In this document: positions 33,920 through 46,153 of the stretch, in pieces
How the letters are laid out: each line of letters begins with the position of its first letter
Numbering within the stretch: the stretch's first letter is position 1
Assembly (NCBI GenBank): GCA_930367215.1
Contig: OV884057.1
Span: 265,998,339-266,062,338, forward strand
From: Pollenia angustigena
Taxonomy: Eukaryota > Arthropoda > Insecta > Diptera > Polleniidae
DNA: 64,000 nucleotides
Reading direction: 5' to 3'
Notes under the pieces: generated by a model
Told to the model about the DNA's origin: nothing
What the model saw: only the letters and a program-made list of their open reading frames with translations
Database searches by the model: none
Translations under genes and position numbers: made by a program

Positions 33920-35420
33920 ATTAGATAGGTTAGGTTAGGTTCCATGGGCAGCTATCAACAGACAGCTCACTTGGGTCCTTTATTGGTCCCTTTGTGATAC
34001 CCAGCGCCAATGCCCATCCTATAGAGCAGTTACTTAGATGGCGTCACTGCAGAATCCAGCCACTTCGTCCTCCTAATGAAGAGAATCAGCGATCTCAGTT
34101 CTATCTTGGATAGATCCTCTAGGCAGGCAAATGCCGGTTTCCCCAGGCATTCCTCCCTAATACCCCGCAACCCAGGGCATTGATAGAGAAAGTGAAGCAC
34201 AGTCTCCTTCTCCTCCTCATCCTGATAACTTCTACAGTAGTCATTAAATCCCAGACCCATTATTTCAGCATGAGTCCCCCCCCACCGGCCAGTGCCCAGT
34301 AACAACCGATACAACTGTCCTAATCTGGTCCCTTTTGAACCTAAGTAGAGAGCTTGTCCTCCGTTCATCATAACCAGGCCATAATAGCGTGGATATCAAG
34401 CAGGTGGACTCACTAGTCCACCGCATCTGCGCAACTCTATAAGACTCGCGCCTGATAAGTAATTTACAGTGAGCCATTGGAAGACCAACAAACCGATCGA
34501 TGAATATGTCATCCATGCGACCACCTTGTTTGGCCACCCCATCTGCCACTAGATTAACCGGGCACTCTGAGTCCCGGAATCCATATTAGCGTTACCCTTG
34601 AATGTTTCGCAATCTCATTCAAAGACACCCGACATTCTACAGTTAACCAAGATGTCGTATAGAAACCCGCTAGGGAAGCAAGGGCAGTCTTGCTGTCAGT
34701 AAATATACGTATATCTCCCGATATGCGATGATACCTCAGCCAATTTACCGCCCGCCTTATAGCCGAGATCTCCGCCTGCAGGACACTACATCCATCCGGC
34801 AGACGAAAGGAAACTCTCACATCCAGTTCCTCTATGTAGAAACCTACGCCAGCTCTTACACCCTTCCTCGAGCCATCAGTATAAACCCCTAGGCTCAGTC
34901 CGTGGTGAGTACCTGACAGCGCATTACCATGCGCCATCCTTGTCATCTATATCTATATACCTTCCCAAGCATTGCCCTGTACCTGCTCTTATCCAACGCA
35001 GGCCACCATACCACGACCCCGTAATACAGAGTCGGCTTTACTACAGCCTCAAAGATCCAATTGACACACCACGGGTTCATGCCCCAGTTTCTGCCGATTG
35101 CACCCCTACACGCATATATGGCAACTATTGCCCTTTCCACCCTCATCTGGACATTTTGTCCCCATGACAGCCTACTATCCAGAACCACGCCCAGATACTT
35201 GGCACGGCGAGAGATCTGAAGCTTGGTTCCATTTAACCTCGGAAGCCTAAATTTCCCGGTCCTGTACTTCCTCGTAAAGAGTACCAGTTCCGTCTTGGAC
35301 GGATTAACACCCAGCCCGCATGATGCGCTCCAGGTGCTAAGTACCTTCAGAGCAGCCTCCATACACTGAGACATTATGATGTCTCCCCGTGATAGCTTCC
35401 GCAACATCATCAGCAAATGA
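33920..35420 (-). pseudogene. 5'-truncated LINE with RNase H (I/LOA/R1-like), minus strand
   Basis: Reads from 35420 leftward. It starts inside RT at FADD (complement of 35407-35418), then SQCMEAALKVLSTWSASCGL, GVNPSKTELVLF and RAKYLGVVLDSRLSW (RT palm/thumb). RNase H at 34946-34554 begins LGVYTDGSRKG with acidic residues in LQAEISAI and IFTDSKTAL. The C-terminal region (34549-34030) has EEKETVLHFLYQCPGL, a Cys-His motif common in these LINEs. It ends near 33930 in repeats of AACCT. Frame breaks lie near 35400, 34940 and 34550. An RNase H downstream of RT narrows it to the I, LOA or R1 groups. The 5' truncation abuts the next LINE. Confidence 0.85.
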
Positions 35421-35990
35421 AGACATTGACAACCGTGTACAGAAAGCGCGACAAACTTTCGGCCGTTTAGGACCCATTTGGAATTCGTCTTCATTATCTC
35501 AGCGCACAAAGTTAAAAATTTTCAATACAAATGTGAAGTCCACTCTCCTTTACGGTTGCGAAACATGGAACGCTGCCTCTCGAGAGATGCAGAAAATTCA
35601 AGTATTTGTTAATCAGTGTCTTCGCAGGATATTGCGAATATTCTGGCCTAGAGTGGTGTCTAACAACAGGCTTTGGGATCAATCCAATCAACAACAAATG
35701 GCCAAAGAAATAAAAATACGTAAATGGCGGTGGATTGGCCACACGTTAAGAAGATCACGAAACGACATTACAAGAAACGCCATAGACTGGAACCCGCAAG
35801 GAAGTCGAAGAAGAGGACGCCCAGCTCATACGTGGAGAAGGCAAATTGATTTAGAAATGGCCGGAATGGGTAAAACCTGGGGCGAAGTGAGAGATTTGGT
35901 ACAAGACAGGAATATGTTCAACCAATTTATTGAGGCCCTATTCTCCTTATAGGATCGATGGGAACATATATATATATATTAATTTTTTTA
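35421..35990 (+). pseudogene. 3' end of an RTE-type LINE ORF, plus strand
   Basis: The open part runs 35421-35952 and encodes the RT C-terminus: DNRVQKARQTFGRLGPIW, TLLYGCETWNAASREM, CLRRILRIFWPRVVSNNRLW, KWRWIGHTLRRSRNDI and GSRRRGRPAHTWRRQI. This is the pattern of arthropod endonuclease-reverse transcriptase LINEs of the RTE kind. The catalytic part is missing (5' truncation at 35421). After the stop comes a short 3' region with a (TA)n run, compatible with RTE tails. Orientation is opposite to the LINE it abuts. Confidence 0.85.
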
Positions 35991-36018
35991 TTTTTATTAT
36001 AACTTGTAATATTACTTT

Positions 36019-37040
36019 AAGGCCCGTTTTCACGACTAAGGAAGTTATCGAACATATAATGAGTTTTTAATTATCACAAGTTCCCTTTAATCTAAAAGTG
36101 AAGGATAAGGTAAAGAGAGGAACGTTCTACCTTTAACTTTTGTCGTAAGGTTTAGATTTGTGATTGCCATATTATATTCACTTATTTTTTATATATGGCA
36201 ACTCCAAGTATACGTATATTTTTTAAATTAATAACAAACTCGTAATTTGGCAAATAAAATTTACAAAATTTTAAATTCGCGTGTACGCGGTATCTTATTA
36301 ATATTTACCATTATTAAAAAATTTGGTGTACACAAAAAAAAATTTTTTTTTTTTTTGATTTTGCTTAAACACTAAAAAATTTTTGGCTAACTATCTAGAG
36401 TTATATAGCCAGGGTATCACACGGTTTGTTGGAGCCTCATCCACAAGTCCTCGATCGACCTAGACCTTCGTATAGGAAGGCGAAGAGCTTCCAGAATAAG
36501 CTCCAGAGTATATATTGTCTCCACAGTAAAACGTCTGAGTTATTTCCTTGGTACTCCACCAGTAAAACGCCTGAGTTATATTGGTTCTCCACCAGTCACA
36601 TGAGTTATTAACCTCAAATTCAAAAACGATTGCATATAGTTAATGCAGATACCGCAACAACTGTAACTCGGTACAGTTATACGACGCCGAAACACTAACC
36701 AATGCGGGGTGACAACGCAAAACGCAACAAAAGCAGACAAACAAAAACGACCTGTTTGCCCTTAAGAAATAATGACAGAAAGCGCGAGCTGCTTCTCCAC
36801 TCAAAGCAGTTTTACGAGAGTCACACAAAAATTTAAAATGAGAAAAGTAAAAGGAAGAACGTAGTTGCCAGTTCGTATTTTTATTTTGGCAAAAATAATC
36901 GGTATTGACTTTAGTATTGCCACATTTTTAGAAATGTTAAGTTTATTTTATACAGAAGTTGTGAAAACGAAAAATAGTTGAAGGTAACTTCATTCCTCAC
37001 TAGTGCTAAAGGTACTGTTAACTATTTCGATCTTAAAAGA
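36019..37040. mobile_element. Left part of a GGCCCGTTTTC-ended DNA element split by G1
   Basis: AAGGCCCGTTTTCACGACTA at 36019 is mirrored by TAAGTCGCGAAAACGGGCCTT at 62312-62332 on the far side of G1. The element, about 1.05 kb without G1, has no coding sequence. Confidence 0.75.
36520..36610 (+). repeat. Short tandem repeat CCACAGTAAAACG.CTGAGTTAT
   Basis: Three degenerate units of about 35-40 bp, each with CCA(C)AGTAAAACG/TCACATGAGTTATT-like motifs, inside the split DNA element. Confidence 0.65.
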
Positions 37041-39160
37041 TGTGATAGGTAAAAATAAAACTCAAACGAAAATTTTAGATCTGATGGCAAATATTCACTT
37101 TACCACTACGTTGTACACTTTTATTTTTAAATTGATAACAGAATTCCATTGACATCTTCGCTAATAGTATTACGTTGCCCATGTCTGATAATAATTGTGC
37201 AGGTAGCTTACTTACTATTATACATGCATTGACTAGGGTAGGGTAAGTTTCATCGCGGGGCTTAAAAGTATTGGAAGGTTCGCTGCCAGTGGTACAGAAA
37301 TGACGATTTTCGGCAAATACTGCCAATCATATATAACGTTAAGCATAAATGCAACTTTTGGAAAAAAAAGGAAAAAAAAATAGTAGAAATAAAGGTACTC
37401 TAAGGTTCAGTTGTTATTCAACATTTGCTTGAGCCTTAGATCATGTTGGTTAAACTAACGGCGTGAAACTGGCCCTTAACATAAGTTGGGCTAATTGAGT
37501 GACTTTGGTTTGTTTTTTTTTTCAACCTTAATTAACGGTTCCTTTTATTTTTTCCTTTTTTTTGTTGAAATATTTGTTTTAACTTCTGGCTTCTCTAAAA
37601 TCACGTCAGAAATAAAAAGCACATTTAAATAAATACCGCTGAGTGAAGAAGTTTAGCTAAGAAAATAAAGTCAATTGTTTAAATTATAAAAGTGATTTTA
37701 AAATAAAATTAAAAGACATTCAGTAACTCTGGTGAAAAGACCTAAAGTTATAAATTAATTTCCGATTGTGGGTAGTGCCTTAGTGACCAAAGCCAATCAA
37801 TTTGCTGGTATAGTTATTTTTTTTATAAAATCACAATCTTCTGTGTAATTTTCACTATACACTTACACATATATTACAGGGGAGAATCTCGTGGGAACTA
37901 TCGGCGGTTAACAACCTATGCTGGGATTGGATAGCACTAAATACCAGGTAAATCGTTAGGACCTAATAAAACATTTTTTTTTCATTGCAAGTTTGCCTCG
38001 ATTTCGGAAAGAAATCGTATATTAGGAATCTTAGCCAAAGTCCTGTCGGTATTCCGGGCTACCCCAAGTTGGAAAAGCCTCAGGGAGAAAATTTCATCAC
38101 GCCAACATCGCGCCATCTACGTATAATATCTCATCCCCACGCCCTAAAAACCTTCTAACCTAATTTTATGGGTAAGGTTGTTAATAGAATCTAACATCGA
38201 TAAGAGTCTTACTTCTGCCATTTACATACGCACCAATTAGCCCTATTAGTGTTAGATATTTATTGAAATTTATTTGAGCAGATTAATATATATGACGTAA
38301 AACTGACCTAGCGAAGAACATATTGTTTTTGGCTAAAGGTTTAACGGTGTCATTGAAAATGGGACACCTATCCCCTCATGGGTGTACCCTGGCAATATAC
38401 GTACTATTATATAATCTAATAGTAATATTACACTAACTACCTTAACCTAAAACAAAACCATAAAATAAAACTAAAAATACAGAAGGAATTTACTTATGTC
38501 GACCTAAATTAATAATTAAAACAAACCTAATCTAAATAAATAACTTCCCCATATATTTCTAACTAATAACCCATGATATACATATATGACACTCCGCCTT
38601 ATGTAAAGAAATAATAATCATCTAACAATACTAATTAATAAGTTCAAATCAACCTTATATGCCAATTCCCCATCTTATGAAATCACCTTTTAATCTATAC
38701 ATAAAACTAATAGTTACTTAAACTACTATAGTTAAAACGTCCCTTACATAACAAAAGAGAGAAAAAAAAAAATACTAACCTACGTATAATTAAATTTTTC
38801 AGTAAATTTAACAGATTCACATTTATATTATATTAATGATCTTACCCTAAAACATATTATATACATATACATACCTACGTACCTAAATACTTAACCACAA
38901 TGCAAAAGTAATGGCGATTTCTTTTCTGAGAAAAATATGTTACAGTATATACATGTTACATTTTCTAATGTTACCTATAATCACTCGAAGTGTTACATGT
39001 TGTGCAATTTCAATAGAACACAATTAGTGCTTTTAATTACAACTATTACACTTTCATCATTAATGTACTTAATGAGCGATTTTTAAAGCTATTTAAGCGG
39101 TTTATGCAGGCTATTACGGGTTGGAAACAAATATTAACATCACTAATGGCTTATAAAAAT

Positions 39161-40728
39161 AACAAGTTAGAGTGCTATATTCGGCTGTGCCGAATCTTTG
39201 ATACCCTCCACCGACAGTTCGAATGTTTAGGGAGTAATATCTGTATGATGTTATTATAACCTTAAACTGTGACGATTTGTTATTAATTATGGTTTAAGGC
39301 AACCAAACTGTTTTCCGGTAGAAGGGTTTATATGGGGCCTAGGGTAAATTATGGACCGATCATCACGAAATTTCACAGCGTCATTTCTAGTCCTTTAAAA
39401 CTGTGACGTACCAATTTCTGTTATGATAGCATTATTAATTATGGTTTTAGGTGTACTGAACTCTTTTCCGGGAGTAGGGTTTCTATGGGGCCTAGGGTAA
39501 ATTATGTACCGATCTTCACGAAATTTCACAGTATCATTTATAGTCCTATAAAACTGTGACGAGCCAAAATTTGTTATGATTTCATTATTTTTTACGGTTT
39601 TAGGCGTACTAAACTGTTTTCCGGTAGTAGGGTTTATATGGAGCCCAAGGTAAATTATGGACCGATCGTCACGAAATTTCACAGTGTTATTTCTTGTCCT
39701 AAAACACTGTGACGTACCAAATTTTGTTACGCTACCGTTATTTTTTACGGTTTAAGGCGTACTAAACTGTTTTCCGGGAGTAGGGTTTATATGGGGCCCA
39801 GGGTAAATTATAGACCGACCTTCACGAAATTACACAGTTTTATTTCTTGTCCTATAAAACTTTTATGAACCAAATTTTGTTATGATAGCATTATTTTTTA
39901 CGGATTTAGGCGTACTAAACTGTTTTCCGGGAGTAAGGTTTATATGGGGCCCAGGGTATGTTATGGACCGATCTTCACGAAATAACACAATTTTATTTCC
40001 TGTCCAATAAAACTTTGATGTACCAAATTTTGTTATGATAGCATTATGTTTTACGTTTTTAGGCGTACTAAGTTGTTTTCCGGAAGTAGGTTTTATATGG
40101 GGCCTATGGTAAATTATGGACCGATCTTCACGAAACTTAACAGTTTAATTTCTAGTCCTATGTAACTGTGACTTGCCAAAATTTGTAATGATAGCATTGT
40201 TAGTTAGGGTTTTAGGCTTAATATACTGTTTTCCGGGAGTAGGGCTTATATGGGGCCTAGGGTAAATTATTGACGGATCCTCACGAAATTTCACAGCGTG
40301 ATTTCCAGTTGAATAAAACGAATTGTTGCAAAATCTTATATCATTCTGTGCATTTTTCCACCATTTATGTTAGTTTTTGTAACAAAATTATCAATTTTTT
40401 TTAGGTGGTTGTTCCACATTTTGATTCATAGCTCAGATCCTATTAAACCGATTTTGCTGAATTTCAATCCCAAACTGCTAAGGATAACTACAAGCAATTT
40501 GACACCAAGTTTGTTGATTTCTTTTGAGTTTTTCGAAAGTGAGCGTGTTTTCAACAGACGGACAGACGGACAGACAGACGGACATGGCTAAATCGACTTA
40601 AAATTACTCAAGGACCCAGAATACATATACTTTATAGGGTCTGAGATGAATAGTAAAAAAGTTTCACACGGAATGACAAACTGAATATACTCTCTTCACA
40701 ACTAATTGTGGTGGAGGGTATAAAAACG
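39161..40728 (+). mobile_element. AACAAGTTAGAG element with 153-bp minisatellite
   Basis: Left end AACAAGTTAGAGTGCTATAT then TCGGCTGTGCCGAATCTTTG; right end GTGGTGGAGGGTATAAAAAC. A GACGGACAGACGGACAGACG run near 40557 and CATGGCTAAATCGACTT near 40585 are motifs I recall as recurrent in fly dispersed repeats. Non-coding. Related fragment at 16925-17078. Confidence 0.7.
39270..40330 (+). repeat. 153-bp minisatellite, seven units
   Basis: The landmark ACCGATC.TCACGAAA occurs at 39355, 39508, 39661, 39814, 39967, 40120 and (as GACGGATC) 40273: six successive spacings of exactly 153 bp although the units differ by many substitutions. Confidence 0.92.
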
Positions 40729-42020
40729 ATTATAATATAAATAGACTTTTTTTGATTTTAATGTGTAAATATTTTTATATATTGTTTTAAAACAAATTTT
40801 TTACAAAATTATGAGCAGTATGAATTATGACAAACAAAATAAAGCATTTGTTGTACAAAGAAAGTAGTAAGTACCAAAGTTGTAGAACAGAGTAGTATGA
40901 ACACCTTTAGTAAAAGTAAGGGTAAAATATGCAACATGTTTTGCATGTTTTTCATCAACATAATCACAAAAGAACTTGAAAATTTTTCCCACAGTTGTAT
41001 TTTTTGTACAAACGAACACAAAAATGTAGAAAATGTAACATTAATGCAACATTTTTCTCAGAAAAGAAATCGCCATAAGACTCACTAAAAATCCCAACCT
41101 ATTTAGACCTACGTACATAAATATAATAATACTACACCAAATCATCAGGCCTGATTGACTTCGTGGGATCTTCTTTATGTAAGTACTCAGAACAAGAGAG
41201 GAACAAAAACCCAATAACAACAAATATAAAGCCGTATAGTAGAGAAATTATATCGATTAACTCCAGAGTATTTAAAATTTAAATACTTTAAATTTTAAAT
41301 AAGGAAGATGGTACATTATCTCTTTGCTAAATTAATTTTTTTATTGTACTCCATATAATTTCTCTTAATAAGTTGTTGTTATAATATGTTATTAATGAGC
41401 AACAAAAAAAAAAACCAACAATTGAAGCGCTATATTTTTTTTATTATATTTCTTTTTTTGCATGTTATTTTTGCATTGTGGTTTATTAAGTACCACAATC
41501 TTTGAAATTCATATCTAGGGAAGTAAACCTATCTTAAATAACAGAACTGATATTTGCATTCATAAATATATTGATAAGTATGCTATACCTAATTTTAGTT
41601 TTTATAATGAAGTGAAGTTTATTGTAAATAAATAATGATAACAGTAAAATGGAAAGCTAAGTAGTTTAAAATTCTGGTTGATGAAATGTAGAGGCTAAAG
41701 TAACGTAAAATAAGTGTGGGCTGAAATAAATCCATTATGTGGTCATCAGCAGGTAGGGTGGGAAATTTGACCATAGGGACGATTACATCTTGTTCCTTGA
41801 GAAGGTTTTAGCAACTTAATTTCTATAGCATATCTTACTTTCATTTCTTTCTATATAACTTCTACTTTGCACACAATATAAAATTTTAATTGGATGTAAC
41901 GTATCCGCCCCATTTGGTATCACAGCCTACGACCATTTCCCTGAGCTAGGACCGTAGCATAGCTAGGTGTGCAAACAGTGATAACCTGGAGTGGCTAATT
42001 GTCCGTTACAGAATAATTAA

Positions 42021-42038
42021 TGGCGCCCAACGTGGGGC
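42021..42038 (+). other. Primer-binding site of G1, tRNA-Lys type
   Basis: TGGCGCCCAACGTGGGGC, ten bases after the LTR end, matches the primer site used by several fly gypsy-type elements with tRNA-Lys. Confidence 0.9.
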
Positions 42039-42858
42039 CCCCAAAAACATATTTATGTAAACTTACATCTTAAACTTATTTCTAAACAATACTATTTGGA
42101 GGTTCCCCTATAAAATGTTTACTTAACGGTAAGGTTGGAGCTAAAATTTGGAAGCAGTGCATGTTTCCTATTTGCCGCCTTAATATCTTACTATTTTCTC
42201 TTCTTTATTAGCTATGGAAAAAAACGAAAATTATTTGTGATGACATTTGCAAAACATTTTACGATTTTTTGTTATGTATATGCATAAAGTGTTTACATAC
42301 CATTTGTTTTAGCATTGGAACACAGAAATTATTATTCATTTATATTTGGGAATTTTGGGACTTATTTCCTTATTCTTGTGAGGACAATGACGCAAGTCCT
42401 AAATATTAAAATGGAAAACTATTAGGTTTGCTAACAATTTTCTTTTCAATTCATACTTGCTACCTCTACAAAGTAATCAACCAGCTGTATTAAATTTACA
42501 AGTAATCTTATTACAACAACACATCAAGAAATTTTCTAATTTGGTTATCGTTTTTGTTTATTAACTTTTTTTTTCGCGAACTAATAATATAGTTTATATT
42601 TTTATCTAATTGCGTACTCTTATTAATGGTAGATTCGTTATATTTGGCATTAAGAAAATTATTTTATTTCGGGAAAATAAGTTTAATAAGGCGTATTAGA
42701 TATTGGCGAAGGAAATAATTTCACATTGGCTGTTCTGTTATTCGGCCCCAGGACAGTAAGTGTATAATCTAAACTAGAGTTTAAATATATTTGATATTTA
42801 AAATTAGGGTCGGGTATTCTGAAACTATCATTTGATTTAACGTATAATAAAACTGATC
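42039..42858 (+). other. Untranslated leader of G1
   Basis: No open frame of note between the primer site and the RING-finger ATG. AT-rich. Confidence 0.6.
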
Positions 42859-43517
42859 ATGCCGGTTAACCGTAGTCCAGAAACACAGGGAGCTGGGGCA
42901 GTAAATGAGCCTGAACGGCTAACATGTACTATATGCAATGAGAGCTTAGAAGCTAGCCAGAAAACTGTTACGCCATGTAACCACTTCTTTCACCTTCCAT
43001 GCCTCACTAAATGGTTGGAAAATAGCCAAACATGTCCTATTTGTAGGCAATTGTGTATCTCGGTTGACGTAGATAATCAAGCCTCATTTCCAAACAATTC
43101 TCGCGCAAGAGGCGCTATTCCTCGTGATAGGCCAAACACCCGATCTTATATCCAACAACAACAAAGAACCCAGGCGTCTTTTGATAATGTTAACACACCC
43201 ATAAATAGACGACGTTACACAAACTTTGCAAATAATCATCTTTCGGAACAGCGGGTTCAAAATATTATTACCGAGTCACTTAACGCATTTAAATCGGAAT
43301 TTGCTAACTCTATAACGGCAGAGTTCCGATCCATGTTTCAAAATTTAGATATTTAACCTTACCGTCAAACTGTGAATCACACCAGAAGACAGGCTCGAAG
43401 CGCCAAAAACATAGGGATACCAAACACTCCTAACTTGGCCGCAGATCCTCCGCCTGAATGGCCTGAAGATAACCCTTTTAGAGGAAGTCAAAATTTTGGA
43501 TTGCCCTCGCCCCAAGA
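42859..43517 (+). pseudogene. gag: G1 gag, N-terminal part with RING-H2 finger
   Basis: ATG 42859 starts an open frame to TAA at 43354-43356; the same frame then continues to TGA near 43519. Residues 23-62 form a complete RING-H2 finger: C23, C26, C40, H42, H45, C48, C59, C62 (CTIC, CNHFFHLPC, CPIC). In other proteins this fold usually recruits E2 ubiquitin-conjugating enzymes. A Gln/Asn-rich linker, an amphipathic stretch ITESLNAFKSEFANSITAEF and, past the stop, PPEWPEDNPFRGSQNF follow, the last resembling the lead-in to insect gypsy gag. The rest of this gag resumes at 47838; the middle is lost at the junction with G2. A captured cellular RING domain is inferred. Confidence 0.75.
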
Positions 43518-44197
43518 TTGAATGTGTTTAAGTTCCAGTTTGACACAGTTGCCAATAAAAATGCTTGGAAGCTGAAATTGTAGAAAGTGTACCAGTAAGT
43601 TGCAGAAACAATTATGATGACATTATGGTAGCACTGCAACGAAAGTATGGTGGTGAGCACAGAAAAGAAATATTCAGAATGGAATTACGAGGAAGAGTAC
43701 AAAAGGCAAACGAGACGCTTCAGGATTTCGCATTAGAGATTGAGCGCTTGGTGCAGCTTACTTATCCAGGTGATAGTCATCCATTGCTAGATCATTTTAA
43801 GATCGAGGCATTTGTAAACGGTATACGGGATGCTGATGTAAAACTAGCGGTATGTGCATCACAGAAGCCATCATTTGCAGAAACGGTATCATTTGCCCTA
43901 TCACAAGAAACCGCAAGGATAATTTCAAGGCCGCAAACGTTTATGGTGCGAAAACTTAATTTTGCTGCTGAAGAAGAAAGAGATATTTTAAAGGAAATGA
44001 GAAGCATGAAGGAGGCAGTTTTGCAAGCTTTGAGCGAGAAACAAGGTAAAAACAATGCAAAATGCTATAATTGTGGTAAGATTGGCCATATTCAGCGAAA
44101 CTGCAAAGCACCCAAGCAACGATCAAGATCTGCTTCGCCGCAAAGGGACAAACGAAGAGCTAGTCAACAATCATCGCAGGAGTCACCTTTAAACTAA
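43518..44197 (+). pseudogene. gag: G2 gag, truncated and internally deleted
   Basis: A first scrap (VFKFQFDTVANKNAW, 43518-43565) is followed by a small deletion. The open frame 43565-44197 carries the retrotransposon gag core NNYDDIMVALQRKYGGEHRK, then ETLQDFALEIERLVQLTYPG, LAVCASQKPSFAETVSFAL, a coiled-coil-like stretch and one CCHC zinc knuckle CYNCGKIGHIQRNC before a basic, Ser/Arg-rich tail. Gag forms the particle and binds RNA through the knuckle. The first Met at 43565 is internal; the true N-terminus is missing. Confidence 0.85.
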
Positions 44198-44265
44198 AAA
44201 TAGCTAGCACCGCGGGGCATGGGCTAGCTTCCACATCTGAGGGCCCCATAATCTCTATATCAGTA

Positions 44266-46133
44266 GTGCAAAGGAGTAACAGGAATCTTACTGCTTGTGG
44301 TTACATTAATGGTCAAAAACGCATTCTTACTGTGGACACTGGGGCATCACATTCTATTATAAGGCCCGATTTAATACAAAAATCAATCGAACCACTAAGC
44401 GGGGTAAGTCTGCGAACAGCTACAGTCGAGTCTGCCACTGTCTATGGAAAAGTAAAAGCACAATTAAGAATGGCCAATGAAATCGCCCATCACGTATTTA
44501 TTGTGGCTGATATTGTAGACGAGGTAATCATTGGCGCAGATTTCATGATTGAACATGGTATTCATTTGGATATGGGTCAGCAAATTATGTATTGGCGTGA
44601 TGTGGAAATACCCCTTGAAGTTGGATACGAAACCAAGGCCCATGTAAGACAGCTAATCGACCTTCAACGTGAAAAACTGCCACCCAAATCAGAAACCTTA
44701 GTATGGGCGCGAATGGAGGGAGATTGTGAGGACAACAGTTTATGGGTGGTAGAGCCAGCAGAAGTTAAAGGAGATATCGTAACAGCGAATGCCCTCGTAA
44801 AACCCAGCAAGGCTCTAGTTCCCGTGAGAGTATTAAATTTATCCAGCAGTGAAAAAGTCCTTACGCAGAACTTCAAGATTGGACAATGTACTTCAACAGA
44901 GGCAGTAATTAATTGCGAGCAGCATCAAGGCGTAGCCAGGAGAATTAGCAAGGACCACGAGCCACTAGAGGAACATGTGCGAAAATGGACCGAAAAGCTA
45001 ACACCGCCTTGCAAGAATAAGGCCAAACAACTACTAAGAAAATATACCTCTGCATTCGCTTTGAAAGGTCAAAACCAAGGCAGAACGTCAATCGTGAAAC
45101 ACGAAATCAACACAGGCGAAGCTAAGCCAATAAAACAGGCGCCAAGAAGCATTCCTCTAGCAAAGCGAAATGAAGTAAAAGAGCAGGTTAGCGAGATGGA
45201 AAAGAACGGAGTTATTAAACCATCATCAAGTCCGTGGAGCTCACCAGTGGTTTTGGTGAAAAAGAAAGATGGAAGTACCAGATTCTGCGTAGATTACAGA
45301 AAACTGAATGACGTCACGAAAAAAAGGTGATGAAACGTATATCAATGGCAGGACTAAAACTAAATGCTAAGAAATGCTCACTGTTCCAGAAGGAAGTAAA
45401 ATACCTGGGACATCGTGTAACCTCCAAAGGCATCTCAACGGACGACGATATAATAAAAGCTGTAATGGATTGGCCACGCCCGAAAAATATTCATGAATTA
45501 CGCAGTTTTCTAGGTCTATGTAAATACTACAGGCGCTTTGTACCAAACTTTGCAAATATTGCTGCAAGTTTACACGAATTGACTAAAAAGGCGCAAAAAT
45601 ACATCTGGAGTGAAGCACAGGAAACAGCATTTCAGAAACTGAAGGAATTGTTGTGCTCAGCACCAATTTTGGCTTACCCCGTTACTGGAGAGAAATTTGT
45701 GCTTGATACCGATGCGAGCGGATACGGAATTGGAGGTGTGCTTTCCCAAGTGGTCGATGGCGTAGAGCGAGTCGTGGGCTATTACAGCCGAATACTTTCG
45801 AAGCCTGAGAGAAATTACTGCGTGACGCAAAGAGAGCTTCTAACAGTACTAGAGTGCGTAAAACATTTTCACAAGTATTTGTATGGTCAACATTTTGAGT
45901 TAAGAACAGACCATTCTGCACTAAGGTGGTTGCTGCAATTCAAGAATCCGGAAGGTCAGATAGCTCGCTGGATTGAGCGCCTACAAAGTTATGATTTTAC
46001 CATTGAGCACAGAAAAGGTGGAAACATGGCAATGCGGATGCTCTATCAAGACGGCCCTGCAAACTGGAATGCAAGCACTGTGCAAAGGCTGAAGGAAAGG
46101 AACACAACTGTGAAGTTCGCCTACTGCAGATAG
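44266..46133 (+). pseudogene. pol: G2 pol: protease, RT and RNase H, RT core deleted
   Basis: 44266-45330: protease with VDTGASHSII (catalytic Asp) and IIGADFMIEHGI, then the RT start with SSPWSSPVVLVKKKDGSTRF and CVDYRKLNDVTKK. There the sequence jumps to MKRISMAGLKLNAKKCSLF (from 45327), so the RT palm with its catalytic YxDD is deleted (roughly 100 residues). RT thumb (FLGLCKYYRRFVPNF) and RNase H follow (LDTDASGYGIGGVLSQ, SKPERNYCVTQRELL, RTDHSALRWLL, EHRKGGNMA). The usual ADALSR after EHRKG is altered and the frame breaks before integrase. Cannot reverse transcribe. Confidence 0.9.
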
Positions 46134-46153
46134 AGTCCAACGAAGAATGGTCA

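Larger units (their letters stand above)
37041..42010 (+). repeat. 5' LTR of G1, with insert
   Basis: 37041-38343 matches 58984-60299, and 41229-42010 matches 61539-62307, both nearly identical. The middle (38344-41228) is not shared with the right LTR. It includes an AT-rich stretch (38344-39160) and the minisatellite element 39161-40728. Ends TG...CA. Confidence 0.9.

Noticed and set aside
39395..39682. Minus-strand open frame of 95 codons
   Set aside because: It lies wholly in the 153-bp minisatellite and its repeated peptide has no family resemblance; it follows from the repeat period being a multiple of three.
39270..40330. CRISPR-like array
   Set aside because: Units are contiguous 153-bp tandem repeats without unique spacers, in an insect genome.
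42859..43356. RING-H2 frame as a host ubiquitin ligase gene
   Set aside because: It sits just after the G1 leader, in the sense orientation, and the frame runs into gag-like sequence, so a gag origin fits better.
42039..43518. A left LTR for G2 here
   Set aside because: No TGTTACGAAAG start or second copy of 47479-47824 occurs upstream of the G2 gag.
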